Origin: Craspedostauros australis | Lineage: Eukaryota; Bacillariophyta; Bacillariophyceae; Mastogloiales; Achnanthaceae | DNA length: 64,000 nt | Direction: 5' to 3' | NCBI GenBank assembly: GCA_026770025.1 | Contig: JAMXDE010000045.1 | Coordinates: forward strand, 248,001-312,000 | Shown: piece by piece, positions 48,440-60,400 of the stretch | How the letters are laid out: each line of letters starts with the position of its first letter | Position numbering within the stretch: the first letter of the stretch is position 1 | Notes under the pieces: model-generated | Seen by the model: only the letters and a program-made list of their open reading frames with translations | Told to the model about the DNA's origin: nothing | The model's database searches: none | Program-made: the position numbers and the translations under genes

Positions 48440-51277
48440 ATGGTGTTGCAGATGGATCAAGACGCGCCCCTCTACTGCGACCATGAGACGAGGAACAGCG
48501 TCAGCGGCAGCAACCACTTCCATGGGTTGGCATCATCCTCATCTCCATCCAGCATGCGCAAAGACCACGGCCAGAAAGGTGGCAATGCCGTTCCGCAGCC
48601 ACAGACAGAACCACTGTCGCGGCTTGGAGGCGCGCTGGAACGGCTTCACGCCACATCGCAGTCGTCGCGAATGATGCAGGGCCTCAAGCAGCAAAGGGCC
48701 GATCTCAAGAAGGCGAAGGCCAGGAAGAGGCCGGTGATGACACCATCGTACCTCATGAGTGGTGGCAGCATCAAGCGGGCCCAATCCGACATGCAGCCTC
48801 GATCGCAGATCATCGATCCGCAGTCTTCTCCAAGCAAGCACGGCCAATGGCATCCGCCATCGACACGGTCTCTGCCCCTTGCCAACAATCAGAATGAGTC
48901 GGCGACATTCCAGGCGCTGTCGATGCCTAACGCCGCCTCGCCTTCCACCAGACGACCTGCGCTGCGGCAGAACGTAACGCGCGGGTCCACGTTTCCAGTT
49001 GACGCAGAATCGATTGCGCCGGAACTGCGTTTCCTGCAAAGCCACGATGATCTTATCACCGACGGCGACGACCATGCATCGGCGCCACAATGGCAGTCGT
49101 CGCAACGATCGCTCGATTTCTCTCTCGACGGCACGATGGACGGCACAGTCAGCTTCACGGAACGGCACCAAGCGAGATTGATGCGATTGGCCGCGCGGCG
49201 CAGCAACAAGAAGCAATCGAAAGACATCCAACATGCCGCAACGACATCATGGCGAGAACCCACGTTGGAAGACTTGGACGCCCCGATCTTGACCTACCAG
49301 CGCAGCGAGAACACGATCGAAACGGTCGAAGAAATGAGCAGCGATCGTGACATGATCCGCGTCGACATGCTTCCCAACATGATGCCCGATCTCAAGGTCG
49401 CCACGTCGGGAGAAGTCACGCAGAGTACGGCGACGACCATGACGACGTTGGCATCGCAAACCTCGGCAGGATCCATTCAGCGCTTGCCAAGATCGTCAAG
49501 GTTGCGGCAGAGTCAGCGATTGTCACTGACATCGCAACGGCAAGCCTCCATGCGTCTTTTGGATGCGATACCGCATCAGGATGGTTGTCAACGATCCGTC
49601 GAGGATACGTCCTTGAGTTTGCTCAATTCGAACGGAGGTGCGGATACCCTGACCAATGACGACGAGCAGGACGACGAGCATGTGGACGCAGACGACGACG
49701 CAGACGATGATGATGAACAGGATGGAGTCGGCAACCGCAGAACCACAGCGCAGATCAATGTTTCGCTCATCGCCCACCAAGATGATCTCACACGGGACAG
49801 CACGCTTCCATCAGAAGATGACCCGCTGTCCAGCATACCTCGATCTGCATCGCCTATCTTGTCGTCGGACGCCACCCAAACGCTTCCAATCACACAAAAA
49901 CGACGGATGCCCGAACCATCCACGGACCGCACCAACGCTGTTGAGAAGCCGTCTTCCCGACAGCCTCGCCGCAGACCTGGACCGGACGCCGGACTTCAAT
50001 CTCCACCGTCCAGGTCAGGCAAGGCGCGGAGCCAATCGTTCATGTCACCCAACAGTTCTTCGGCCGTCGTTGCTGGCATTGCCTCTCCTCCGTTTCGAAG
50101 CCTCGGTCGACCCGCGATGCCGCCCAGATCCTTGTCATCGCCATTGTCCTTCGCATCACCAATATCGTCTGGCGGCCTGCGTCGACGCATGCCGGAACCG
50201 CCGACGAGGTCCAACAGCTTGGTGGTGAAGAGTCTCCCATGCGTTGCCATCGAGGCAATCATCTACGGCGACGCGGAACAACGCAAGAGCATGGTGCTCG
50301 CCGCACCGCCCGTGTGTCACATAGAGATCATGCCGCCCATGATGGAGGATGGAGCCGCGAGGGATCCGTCGTTGCTCGAGCCGGCGCAGCGCAAAGACGA
50401 CGCGTTGGCGCCAGAAGCGTCGATCCATCGCGGTGCAGCGACATGGAAGTACGAGGATACGACAGGTCAGATCGAAAGTACCGGCTTTCGCATTCCAGAG
50501 CAGGAACAGGAGGAGCATTCCAAAGTTGACGAAGAAGGGGACGTTGCAACAGCGCCCACGCAGGATGTGAAGGAAGATGCTCCACCGACATATGCTGAAC
50601 CATTCTCCATCAACCAAGGCAAACTGTTTGCCTCCAAGAGTGCGTTCGAAGACATCATGGGGCAGCATCGTGCAATGGCTGAAAGTGCAAAGCACAGCGA
50701 GCGGCAGGAGCGGCAATCAGAGCTTACCGACATGGTTGACTTCACGAATGTCGGACTGCAAAGCGTTCGACGCAAGAGCTTCACATTGAGCAACAACTCC
50801 TTCATCATTGACTACACCCACACGGTGGACTACAAGGGAGAGACCATCTGGCAATGCAACAGCCAATGCTGCGGCGACTACTACTCGAACATCGGCACCA
50901 CCACCATGTGCGTCCTGACGGCGAAGACCCTGCGCGTCATTCAATTCCACAAGCAACGCACGTGGATTGCCAATTTTGAACACGACACCAAGACGCGTGA
51001 CGAGTACGACGTCCTCTCCTTGCTGCGGGCCTCTGCCGAGCTGTACGCCACGAACAACAGCAACAGTGTTGACAACAGCCAAGAAGACGACCAACCTGCG
51101 CAACTGCCACCGCAAACCATGTCGAAGACGCTGCAGCAGAATCATTCCTTCGTGACGCAACGACGATCGTCTCAGCTGGCACGCATGAGCATGGTGAGCA
51201 CGGACACGAGCGGTTCCTTCCGGTTGCAACCCGTGCCGCAGGTCGATGACATTGATGATCTGCTCTTCGTCGAGTGA
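48440..51277 (+). CDS. Large low-complexity protein with a conserved-looking C-terminal domain
   Basis: 945 aa from the first in-frame ATG at 48440 (a second at 48452). Most of the chain is Ser/Pro/Gln/Arg-rich and probably disordered, with basic patches (RADLKKAKARKRPV), an Asp/Glu run near residues 410-430 and several RRMPEP-type repeats (near 49906 and 50186). The last 170 residues differ: VRRKSFTLSNNSFIIDYTHTV, a Cys-containing segment (WQCNSQCCGDYYSN) and VLTAKTLRVIQFHKQRTW suggest a folded beta-rich domain. I recognise no family. No signal peptide or membrane segment. A scaffold or regulatory role is only a guess. Confidence 0.65.
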   Translation: MVLQMDQDAPLYCDHETRNSVSGSNHFHGLASSSSPSSMRKDHGQKGGNAVPQPQTEPLSRLGGALERLHATSQSSRMMQGLKQQRADLKKAKARKRPVMTPSYLMSGGSIKRAQSDMQPRSQIIDPQSSPSKHGQWHPPSTRSLPLANNQNESATFQALSMPNAASPSTRRPALRQNVTRGSTFPVDAESIAPELRFLQSHDDLITDGDDHASAPQWQSSQRSLDFSLDGTMDGTVSFTERHQARLMRLAARRSNKKQSKDIQHAATTSWREPTLEDLDAPILTYQRSENTIETVEEMSSDRDMIRVDMLPNMMPDLKVATSGEVTQSTATTMTTLASQTSAGSIQRLPRSSRLRQSQRLSLTSQRQASMRLLDAIPHQDGCQRSVEDTSLSLLNSNGGADTLTNDDEQDDEHVDADDDADDDDEQDGVGNRRTTAQINVSLIAHQDDLTRDSTLPSEDDPLSSIPRSASPILSSDATQTLPITQKRRMPEPSTDRTNAVEKPSSRQPRRRPGPDAGLQSPPSRSGKARSQSFMSPNSSSAVVAGIASPPFRSLGRPAMPPRSLSSPLSFASPISSGGLRRRMPEPPTRSNSLVVKSLPCVAIEAIIYGDAEQRKSMVLAAPPVCHIEIMPPMMEDGAARDPSLLEPAQRKDDALAPEASIHRGAATWKYEDTTGQIESTGFRIPEQEQEEHSKVDEEGDVATAPTQDVKEDAPPTYAEPFSINQGKLFASKSAFEDIMGQHRAMAESAKHSERQERQSELTDMVDFTNVGLQSVRRKSFTLSNNSFIIDYTHTVDYKGETIWQCNSQCCGDYYSNIGTTTMCVLTAKTLRVIQFHKQRTWIANFEHDTKTRDEYDVLSLLRASAELYATNNSNSVDNSQEDDQPAQLPPQTMSKTLQQNHSFVTQRRSSQLARMSMVSTDTSGSFRLQPVPQVDDIDDLLFVE

Positions 51278-51958
51278 GCAGCAGTACTGCCGTTGTTCAT
51301 GGAACTGTGAGGCCATACACCGCCATTCCAACACATAACATAGTGTAGTATCATAACATATACTACGACACCGGAGAGAGTGCCGCAATAGACAGTGATG
51401 GACTGCTCTCCTCTCTGGTTGGTGCAACGTCTAACTCGACGATGATGCTATTTTGGCGCCAAACGTGACTGAAAATCGCACACGTTTGAAATCAAAGCAG
51501 TCTTTTTGATGACTGACAAGGCGCGCTTTTCGCGCTGCAACTTCAAACGGCAGCAAAAAACGATCAATTTTGAACCTGGTGTCTTTGTGCACATTTGGAT
51601 TCTGCCTGTCTCTCTTGTGTTGAAGTGATTGATCCATGGGAAAGGCCGGATGGATGCCGAGAGCGCAATCGTATCGAACAGATTGAGAGAGTACGAGCTA
51701 TAGAGTGTGGCATTCCACCAGAAAGTCTGCTGAGAGTGGTACAATTCAGGCGCAAGTGGAGTATAAGAGAACACTGTTTCAGTGGAACACGTTGAGCATC
51801 ATCGAGTTGGAGTTGGGGTAGTAGTACAAGTGAGAGTACAAGTGAGACAGCAAGCGAAAGCGAAAGCAATCCCAGGCGGCGAGCTCCAACCAAGAGCGCT
51901 CTTGGGCACTTGCCATCAGCATTGTTATCATACCAATCAACATAGCATACCAATCAAC
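51278..51958. other. Intergenic region with a canonical E2F-type palindrome
   Basis: TTTTGGCGCCAAA at 51451-51463 is a perfect E2F consensus palindrome core (TTTGGCGCCAAA). The last 150 bases are an A/C-rich leader with AAGTGAGA repeats. No gene is seen. Confidence 0.45.
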
Positions 51959-53695
51959 ATGCCAAACTCATCATCAACCATGAGAAGCAACAGATACGAG
52001 GAGGAGGAGTACTACCAGACGGACCGCCATGCCTTCCCCACGAGCCCTCCGAGGAAGACGGGGGACATGACGCCGGCGGTCTCGTTCCCCGCGGACACCC
52101 CGGCGCAGCCCCAATCCAAGGCTTCTGCGTACATCAGCAGCAACAGCAGCACGACGAGCAACAGCAGCGGGGTCAGCGATGTCGCTGGCAATGCGGTCGC
52201 ACTGGCATCCTCTCTGCCCTCGCGCGTCACCATAGAATCCGACGCCTCGTTTGCTGCGACGGCAGCCGAGCGGCTGGCTGCGGAAGAAAGGTCGTCGCCG
52301 CACGAGAGATCGTCAGCGGACAACCACGCTGGGCGGTCGTCCTTTGTTGCGGCCGAATCCAAGCCGCCGTCCAACAGCAACAACAGCAATAGCAGCAACA
52401 GCAACACCGAGCAAGAGACCAACAGCGCCCTGCTGCGCAAATGGACACCCACACGCGATCATCCGTCCGATCCCGACACTGCCTGGGTGGCATTGGCCAC
52501 GGAGGTCGACGCGCTGGATCAGACGGTGGAACAGATGAAGAAGGACCTCGAGGGCCTCAAGAGGCACGGCAACAAGCAGCAACGACAGCGACAACACCAG
52601 ATGGACGCGCTAGAGATGCGCCAGATGGCGATGAACGAGGTCCTGCGTCGCATGGATGCCGAGCTGCATGGTCGCGATGTCTACGAGTACGGCGACATCC
52701 TGGCCGCCACGTTCGGCAGCCGCAAGATATTCGCGCATCGTGCCATCGGCTTGGAGGCCCTGCTGTGTCAGTTCATGCACCAGATGCTGGCCAAGCAGCA
52801 TCAGCTCAAGATCATGAAGCGGGCCGGCAAGGACATGCAGGCGCTCTACAAGCAGAATCGAAATCAGGTGCGCGACGAGTATCATTCCTACCAGGCCCTC
52901 ACGGTGCAGATGGAGGCGTCGAGGCTGTCGCTCGAGAAGTTCTACGAGGATCTATTCTCCTCGCAGCATCAGCTGCTCTCCAAGCTCATGTGGTTGCTGC
53001 AGCATCCCGAGGACTACGATCGTCAGCAGCTTCTGCGCAATGCCATGAATTCGACGCCACGCAAATCCACCAGCGCGACTACAGCCCTGCAACGTCCCAG
53101 CAGAAACCAACGATACAGCGCACCAACCGGTCTCAGCAATTCGATCAGCCGCTTGTCCGAAGTCACAAGCAGCGGCGTCCACGCAAACAACGAGACTGCC
53201 GACGAAGACTACGCCACGCCGACCGCGGAAGACAAGGCCATCCTGGATGCCAGCTTGGACGATGCCGGGGCGGTCCTCTCGATACTCAAGACGCCATCGC
53301 GTGACGACTCCGTCGATGGCCTCTCCGTGACCTCCTCCTCGTCGCGTGGCACGCTGGCATCGAAGGCGAGCGAGATCTATGCCGCGTCTCGCATGAAACG
53401 CCGTTCCGTACCGACGACGAAGACAGAACCGACCGTCATGCCGCGCACGGTCCCATCGACATCCACAAAAGACAAGCTGCGCGCCTTGGAGCAGCAGCGT
53501 ATCGCAGCGGGCAAGGCGCCCCTGAAGATCCCCATCGACGAGAGCACGTTGACGGCCGTGCCGTTGTCGCACGAACCGACAACGCAGCCGCAAACGAATC
53601 CATTCGAAGACAATTTCGTGCAGCAGAGATCGAGGAGATCCTCACTGTCATCGTCGTCGTCGTCCATCATCCCAGAACCGGGTTATGCTATCTAA
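51959..53695 (+). CDS. Coiled-coil protein of unknown function
   Basis: 578 aa from the ATG at 51959; the frame upstream to 51782 is leader-like. N-terminal 165 residues are Ser/Asn-rich and acidic. Residues about 170-340 form long helices: DTAWVALATEVDALDQTVEQM is a coiled coil, followed by an uninterrupted helical region with AATFGSRKIFAHRAIGLEAL and MHQMLAKQHQLKIMKRAGK. The rest is disordered and Ser/Thr-rich, ending EPGYAI. Gene order and style resemble the preceding large protein, with the same strand and a 680 bp gap, but no shared domain is seen. No known family recognised. Confidence 0.65.
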   Translation: MPNSSSTMRSNRYEEEEYYQTDRHAFPTSPPRKTGDMTPAVSFPADTPAQPQSKASAYISSNSSTTSNSSGVSDVAGNAVALASSLPSRVTIESDASFAATAAERLAAEERSSPHERSSADNHAGRSSFVAAESKPPSNSNNSNSSNSNTEQETNSALLRKWTPTRDHPSDPDTAWVALATEVDALDQTVEQMKKDLEGLKRHGNKQQRQRQHQMDALEMRQMAMNEVLRRMDAELHGRDVYEYGDILAATFGSRKIFAHRAIGLEALLCQFMHQMLAKQHQLKIMKRAGKDMQALYKQNRNQVRDEYHSYQALTVQMEASRLSLEKFYEDLFSSQHQLLSKLMWLLQHPEDYDRQQLLRNAMNSTPRKSTSATTALQRPSRNQRYSAPTGLSNSISRLSEVTSSGVHANNETADEDYATPTAEDKAILDASLDDAGAVLSILKTPSRDDSVDGLSVTSSSSRGTLASKASEIYAASRMKRRSVPTTKTEPTVMPRTVPSTSTKDKLRALEQQRIAAGKAPLKIPIDESTLTAVPLSHEPTTQPQTNPFEDNFVQQRSRRSSLSSSSSSIIPEPGYAI

Positions 53696-54088
53696 AGCAA
53701 GATAGATAGATTAGGCGTGCAACAGTAAGCATGCAGAATACTTAGCCAGAGTTGATGACAGACTTCATGGTGTCACTGAAAGTCATTGTGTATTGCGGTG
53801 TTGTCACGGTTGGGTCATTCTGCAGGTTGGATGTGTCTTGGGCTGCACAACCAGTCATCCAAGTGGAATGGCATGCACGATCAGTTGGGAGATGTGCAAT
53901 GGAAGGGGACACTCCGACCATCATGCTTGCAAAGAGGAGGGATAGGCGGCGTGTAGCTACACATACATGTCTCTCTATTATCTGCTGCTCTACTCCATAC
54001 CAATCGTGCTCTGCGTTGCCGCGCCGCGCCACTCTGCTGATGTTGTACAATGCTCTTATTGGTAGAATGCAACCAAAACTGTCTCGCT
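53696..54088. other. Convergent intergenic region
   Basis: GATA-repeat (GATAGATAGATTAG) directly after the stop at 53695. No gene is seen; the frames here are short and overlap. Confidence 0.4.
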
Positions 54089-55489
54089 TCATTGCCGTTG
54101 AGAAAAGTGGCAAATTGTCTTGGACCGATGCAGCGGCACCTGATCTCGCATCGACGATGCCGCCCGGTGCCATTCCTTGATGTCGTCCTGCGTCCATCCT
54201 GCCACCACCCGCAAGCGATGTTTGCGCTGTGCGTAGTCCATCTTTTGGAGGTTTCTATGCCTGCGTTGCTTGCGATTCTCGTAGTCGTCGACGAACATGC
54301 GCTTGGCGGGCGTTGCGTACGTCCAGTCCAACGTCAAGGCCAGGTCGTCGTCGCACCAATCATGGTAACCGGCCGTGATGTCGTATTCTCGGATCTCGAC
54401 ATGATCGAACGTGACATGACGCTGCGATGACTTGGATCGTCGTCGTCGTCGTCGCTGTTGCGTTGATGATAGGATGGATGTGCAATGTTGCTGTTGTTGC
54501 TGCTGATGCTGTGGTGATGGCGGAAACACCGTTGCGCCTTCGCAGTCGACCTTGCTTTCTTCCACCACCATGTGGTCCCGGCATTCCACGATTGAATGCA
54601 TCGCCGATGTGTCATGGGGACTGTGGCTGTTGGACGGGGGGACTGTGGTCAAGGACTCGAATGATGGTCGGTGCTGGTGAACGGCCGCGACTGGCATCGT
54701 TGACGATGAGGATGAGACTGGCATTGGTTGCACATAGGCATCGTCGTGGATGGCATCCTTGTCATTGAGCACCACCATGGACTCTTGAAGCAGCGGGAAG
54801 TCGCCCCAACCGAAGGCCTTGCTGTGTTGCGTGGCACCGACGCTCGCTTTTGCGGTCCCGCGAAGGCTATTGGCTCCGTTCCACCGAAGGATGTCAGCGG
54901 TTGTCAGTTTGATGATTGGCATGCTGCCATGGCTCAAGTTGCTGTTGAGGATGTCTCGCAGCATCATGTTGTCGCTGCTGTTGTCGCTGCTGTTGTCGTT
55001 GTTGTTGCGTGAAGCAAAGGTGGTGGTTGTGCGATTGAAGGAGCACGTTGCTTGTGCGAGTGTCGATGATGTGTTGACTTTGGTTGGTTTCAAGTTTTGT
55101 GATGACATGGAAGACGAATGATGGGAGTTTTCCTTGTCGTCTCGGTTCTGATTGCTTCTCGTGTTGCGATTTGGGCGAAGCCTGGTGGAACGATTTTCTA
55201 TCGAATTCACTGGTGTCCCATCCAACCTCGCGGAGAATAGTTGCTGTGCGTGGCACTCAGAGCAATTCTGATGGCTGACGTCTCGAAACCCTGCTTGGGA
55301 AGAATGCCTGTCGGAAGAGGGAAATGGCGCTGAAGATGACAACGAAGATGTTGCAAGAGACGATGATGACGACGATCGCGCTGACGACTGCGATGCAAGA
55401 GACGATGACGGAAATGATGAGTGGGACAGTGATTTCGGCTGAAGCATTCCACGGTGTCTCTCCCTCCGACTTGTGAGCAAGAGAACCAT
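54089..55489 (-). CDS. Low-complexity protein with diatom-type C-terminal motif
   Basis: 466 aa from ATG 55489. The N-terminal 300 residues are Ser/Asn/His/Gln-rich and likely disordered, with many GCT/GTT-repeat codons. The C-terminal 100 residues carry HVTFDHVEIREYDITAG, then ALTLDWTY, FVDDYENRKQRRHR and LRVVAGWTQDDIKEW. This order (VxFxxVxxREY, then a Gly/Pro or acidic turn, LTLDW, a YExxR basic helix and a Gly-Trp/Tyr-Thr helix) is one I recall at the C terminus of many proteins encoded in diatom and related stramenopile genomes; its function is not known. Here the usual GDNPxxSxGPP turn is replaced by YHDWCDDD. Confidence 0.7.
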   Translation of the reverse strand: MVLLLTSRRERHRGMLQPKSLSHSSFPSSSLASQSSARSSSSSSLATSSLSSSAPFPSSDRHSSQAGFRDVSHQNCSECHAQQLFSARLDGTPVNSIENRSTRLRPNRNTRSNQNRDDKENSHHSSSMSSQNLKPTKVNTSSTLAQATCSFNRTTTTFASRNNNDNSSDNSSDNMMLRDILNSNLSHGSMPIIKLTTADILRWNGANSLRGTAKASVGATQHSKAFGWGDFPLLQESMVVLNDKDAIHDDAYVQPMPVSSSSSTMPVAAVHQHRPSFESLTTVPPSNSHSPHDTSAMHSIVECRDHMVVEESKVDCEGATVFPPSPQHQQQQQQHCTSILSSTQQRRRRRRSKSSQRHVTFDHVEIREYDITAGYHDWCDDDLALTLDWTYATPAKRMFVDDYENRKQRRHRNLQKMDYAQRKHRLRVVAGWTQDDIKEWHRAASSMRDQVPLHRSKTICHFSQRQ

Positions 55490-57451
55490 GATGGGCGATG
55501 CGGCTTTTGGTGGGGTATGGGGACGTTTGGGTGAAGAGACCACGAGAGAGAAGGGAAGGAATGTACTCGTATGGTGCGGGTGCGAGTGCGAGTGCGAGTC
55601 CGAGCCACGAGGATGATGGCTCCAACAACCACTCGTGTTACGATACAAGTACCTACTCGAGGGGATAAAGCAGTCTCCGGACGGGCTAACTTTCGTGATT
55701 GGCGTCTTCCGGGCGGGCTGTTCTGCACCTGTCACCAAAAACGAATGGTCATGTGATGTGCTGTCGCGATGAGTGCTCTGTTCTGGTTTTGCTCTCTGCC
55801 TTGTTGTTTCCGTTGTGGCCCAGTGGTGATGCATGAGCTTCGTCAATCCGTGATGCGCTGTGTCGTGTTGACATCCCATGTGTGGTGTGTGTCTGATGTG
55901 GTGCGATGATGCACCATGCGATTCTGATAATGGCGATGACGCCGATCAAATTCCTTGGTGAGGATGGCCTGGCTCGTGTCAACACAAATCGTGATGATGT
56001 GTTTTGAGTTGCGCCTTGTTCGTTTGTATGTGCGGGTCTTGTGTGTCCTGTGCGCATCGTGTGAGTTTGTCTTTTGTCTGTGTTTCTGTGTCGGTTTCTC
56101 TCTCTGTGTGTGTGCGAATGTTGCTGTCGTGTGTGTGCGAGTGTGTGCCGTTTGCTGAAGTTGGCCTTCTGCGGAGAGGAAGTGTGGACTGTGTTCGAAG
56201 AAGTCATCGTGGCGGAGAGGAACGATGTGTTGCAGATGCGCCGCCGTTGGTGGTGATGGTGGCGATCGGATGGCGGCTGATGAAGCTCCTGTCGTCTGGT
56301 CGGCATCCAGCTTCCCACGACAACCAACAAAAGCGCAAGCCACAGAGAGGACAAACGTGGACCTCACGAACACAGCCGAACCCCTTTCTGCGTCTGCTTC
56401 CTCTCGCTCTCTTTGATGGCCTTCTGTTGTTGACGACGACGAATGACATCGGCGTGACTGAACGCGAAAATGTGGGCATCGCGCAGTCAATCAAGGTTCG
56501 CATTTAGCCTTTTGGTATCCGATGCCATTAAGTGAATGTGAACGAACTGTCAGTGACGCAACACGAGAAAGAAGAAAACGAATTTCATTCGTGAGGAACA
56601 GCGAGAGGTCGCCATTCGACTGCGTCGACTACGAATTCGGATTCGAAAGTGCAAGTGCGAACCTGAATCTCCGATGACGAACGCATCTTCTTCATGAACG
56701 ATTGGTTCACCTTGGTTGATGTCACGCCGAAAACAAAGAGAGGAGAGACCCATCAATTGATGGTTGGCGCTGCCTCTCCCTCTCCTCCTTTCTGTGCCTG
56801 ACTGGCTGGCTCTGTCCCTCACATCTCTGCAGAAGATACGACCTGCCTCCCCCTTGACTGCTTGGAGAAGGAAAGAGCGGCACGATCTTGACGTGCGTCC
56901 CACGTCTGCAAGGTTTGCTACCAACACGATCTTCCTGTACCCGCACCCGGATCCAGAAGAAGATTCTCACTTCAAGCGGGAGAGATCTTGTGGATGATGG
57001 GACCGATGGTCAACAGATGGAGACAAACGGAGCCAAAGAAAAAGATCGGCAGGCAGCGACACTTGAAGTGGCCCATGTTGGTTGAACCTCACCTGTTTGC
57101 GATCCATCCCTTCAATCCACTGCCTCAGTCCATCCCTTCAATCTATCATCCCGACGAAACTGCAACATCAAAGGGAAGAGCGAGCATGCCCTCTTGTTCC
57201 AAATGCGCTGACGTTGACTGGCATCACACCGATCACCGCATCCATCCTGTTCAAGTGTTCGCCTCTCTTGTGTTTGTTCGACTGGAGGGCGAATGTCATG
57301 TGAGAATGAAGAATGACGCACCTATTCTATGTTCTTCTCTCACTTGTGGCATTAACTTGCGTTCAACAACAGGAGTATGATTATGTTCATCGTGTTATGC
57401 TGATACAAATAGGAAGTGCTGCAATCCTCACTCCACTCTGCACTTCGCATG
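55490..57451. other. Long intergenic region
   Basis: Nearly 2 kb. GTGCGA hexamer repeat at 55574-55600 lies in the leader of the preceding minus-strand gene. 56000-56160 is GT/TG-rich (TGTGTGCGA units), giving long A/C-rich minus-strand frames that are composition artefacts. No gene is supported up to the ligase stop at 57452. Confidence 0.4.
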
Positions 57452-60400
57452 TTACATCAACATGGTCTCGTCGATGCCTTTCCTGTTCTTGTGCTTGGCC
57501 TGCTGTGCGAACATGTGGGCGATTTGTGCGCAGGTCGTTGCCTGATCGATCCTCTTGTCTGGACGCCGTCTCTTGAATCTGGGAAAGCGCAACGCGACGC
57601 CACGTCCCTCTGGTCCGTCCACCAACCCCGCAGCTGCCGTATGTTGCAGTGATAACGACATGTCGGCGAAGGAGACCTCGAATACCTCCATCGGTTTGAA
57701 CCAGATTGGGGGAGATTCGTTCGTGATGATGACTGCCGAAGATGGACAGGACGGGTAACAGTTAACTCCTACCGCCGACGCGTTTGGCTCATCCTGATCG
57801 TCATCGGCACCATTGTCATCATCGTCATCATCGCCATCACCGTTGCGCACATCTGCAGGTTCATTAATTCCGTGGCTGGTTCGTTCATTGTCACCGTTTG
57901 CTTCTGATTCCGATGTTGCCGCTCCAACTGCCGTATCTATGCCATCCACGCCAACACCGTGGGGATACGGAGTGTCATGAAGATAGAACTCTCGCATGGC
58001 GTCGTACATCTTGTCCGTGAAGCTCATGCATCGGCTGATGGAACGGAACACATCCTCTTGCTCGTCGTACACCGCCAGCAGCACAGGCGAAAGGAAGTTG
58101 CGCTGTGCCTTGCGGCCCGTCCCACGCCAGGCGCCGATGGGAACAACGTCGATAGTGTCGGAACAACCATCGACGTAGTCACGTTTGACCTTCAACCACC
58201 ACCGGCTGCGTGAGCCTGCTTCGTATGGGCTCTTCAATCGTAATGTGCTCTGGCCGTCATCATTGTCGCCAACTTTACTGTCGTCTTGAGACTCGTGTTG
58301 GGTGGTATTCAATCCAGCATCTTGCTGCAGCATGTCGGCTGATTGGCTGCAGGGTTCGGCCTTGATCGACACATCGATATTTGCATGTTTGCCGCAAGCC
58401 ACGTCATCCGCTCCGCAACTGGTGTCGTTCGTTTCATCAGCCAAAGTGTTATTAGTAGATCTGCCAAGCAACTTGACCATGAGACCTTCAGCACCACCAT
58501 CCACGGACTCTTGCAGGAATGTAGAGATCAAAGTCTCGTCATATTTCAACATTTGTCTGGAAGACACGAATGCAAAATCATCTGTATCTCGGAAATGCTG
58601 GCGTAACAGTTCTTGTCGTTTCCAAAGCGGTTCCTTGATCAGCGATCTGCCATTGAGGTACATCAGATCAAAAGCAAACACCTTGACATGGACACCCTTG
58701 CCGTCATCTTCCTTGCGCTTGCGTTTGGCCAGATCCTGGAATGGCAACAGCTGCCATATTGTCCGACCTTCTGCCGTCGTTTCCTTCTCAACACCGACGA
58801 TTTCGGAATCTAGAATGAATGAAGTCACCGGCTCAGCCGTGGCATTCTGGTGCTGTGCACCTTGACGAGGTTCGCACTCGGCATCGTTATTCGCGTCGAT
58901 GTTGTCATCACCCTTTGTCTTCACTGCGGCATCAAGAATCGCTTGGGCCGCATCAGGGAATTGGGCAGTCTTCTCCAGCAGGTTGCGCGAGAAAAGTCGA
59001 ACCTGCCTGCCATCCCAATGTGCCTGGCATCGGACACCGTCGTACTTCCATTCCAAGACAACCCCATCTCCGTTGGTTTGCATCAACTTCTGCACTTCCT
59101 CCAACGAGTGGGACGCGGTGGCCAGCATAGGGGAAATCGGAATCGACAGCTGGATGCTGCAAGCACGTTCCATCTCTGCGATGCCACCCGCGAGCAAGGA
59201 TCGGATGATGAGCTCGAGATTCGGGCACACATCGTGAGTGTTCTGTATTTTGGACGTGACCTTCTTAATATCCAACTGATCACGTCGCGTGTCACGCCTC
59301 GCCACAACCAACGCCAGAGCCGCCAGCAAGGTCTTGATATTGGCGCCAACTCGCATGTTGGATATCAGGAGGCGGACCAAAAATCCAAGCTCGCTCTTGG
59401 TTTTGCAAGAACGAAACAATTTACGTATCAGGTTCTCCTTTGCGTTGTGTCCGCTGGTCTTGGACAACACGTTCAACGAGTCGTACAATCCCACAATGGT
59501 CAAGCCACGTGCCTTTTGCGTGCTTGCGGAAACGGCGAAGAACGATATTGCTCTGCGGCCAGTGAAGTACCTGGCGGCAGCATCGCCCATGTCGCCAGTT
59601 TCCCGGTAGGCTGTTGAGAGCTGCGATCGTTGGATTCCCAGAATGGCGCAAAGAGCTTTTGACACGGTACCCCAACTCACATCTAGCGGTGCGTGGATGG
59701 TGCTGGTCGGACGGCCGAGCATAATGAGCATCGAACATCCCAGTACCTCGCTGGCCTTATCGTACTGCGTCATCGTGCCAGCACCAGCACGTTCATGGTC
59801 AGCATCAATGGAAGCGACGGATTGCTGATCATTTCCAGGAAGATCGTAGAACTCAATGACATCCTCGATGAATACCTTGAGAGTATCCAGTTTTTGCAAC
59901 CGCTTCGTTGTATCCGCAAGCTCCTGCAAAGCATTGGCGAGCCGCTCGAATGGAACGTCACTATTCATATCATTGGTACGATGCTGCGCCTTAGCTGTTG
60001 TTTTTGCTGTTGCTGCGTCTCTTGGGGACTGTGTCGTAGCACTTCCACCACTGCTCACTTGCGCACAGTCTGATTGGAGCGGCCTTCGCGTTGGCGGTGA
60101 TTTTAATGTTGCCGCCAGTATCGGCGTCGGCGTCGATGGAAAAGACACACGATCTTCTGCATCCGACTTGCCCTTGGACACGTCCAACTGTTCCGCTTGC
60201 ATCGTGCAGTCGTCTCGTTGTGTGTACCTGTACGGACCTTCACTCTCCTGCCTCGATGTGAAGTGCAGATCGTCATCATCAGAGCTGTCCGATTCATGAT
60301 CTGTTTGCTCTTCGAAGATATCCCTTCTAGCGCGCTTCTTGGCAAGTTGGCTCTTCGCGACGGTAGGCGGGGTCGAAGTCTCAGTCTCAGTCCCAGCCCC

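Noticed and set aside
55749-56507. Minus- and plus-strand frames of 167-215 codons in a TG/AC-rich tract
   Set aside because: Long runs of His, Thr and Arg or Cys and Val arise from GT repeats; composition artefacts.
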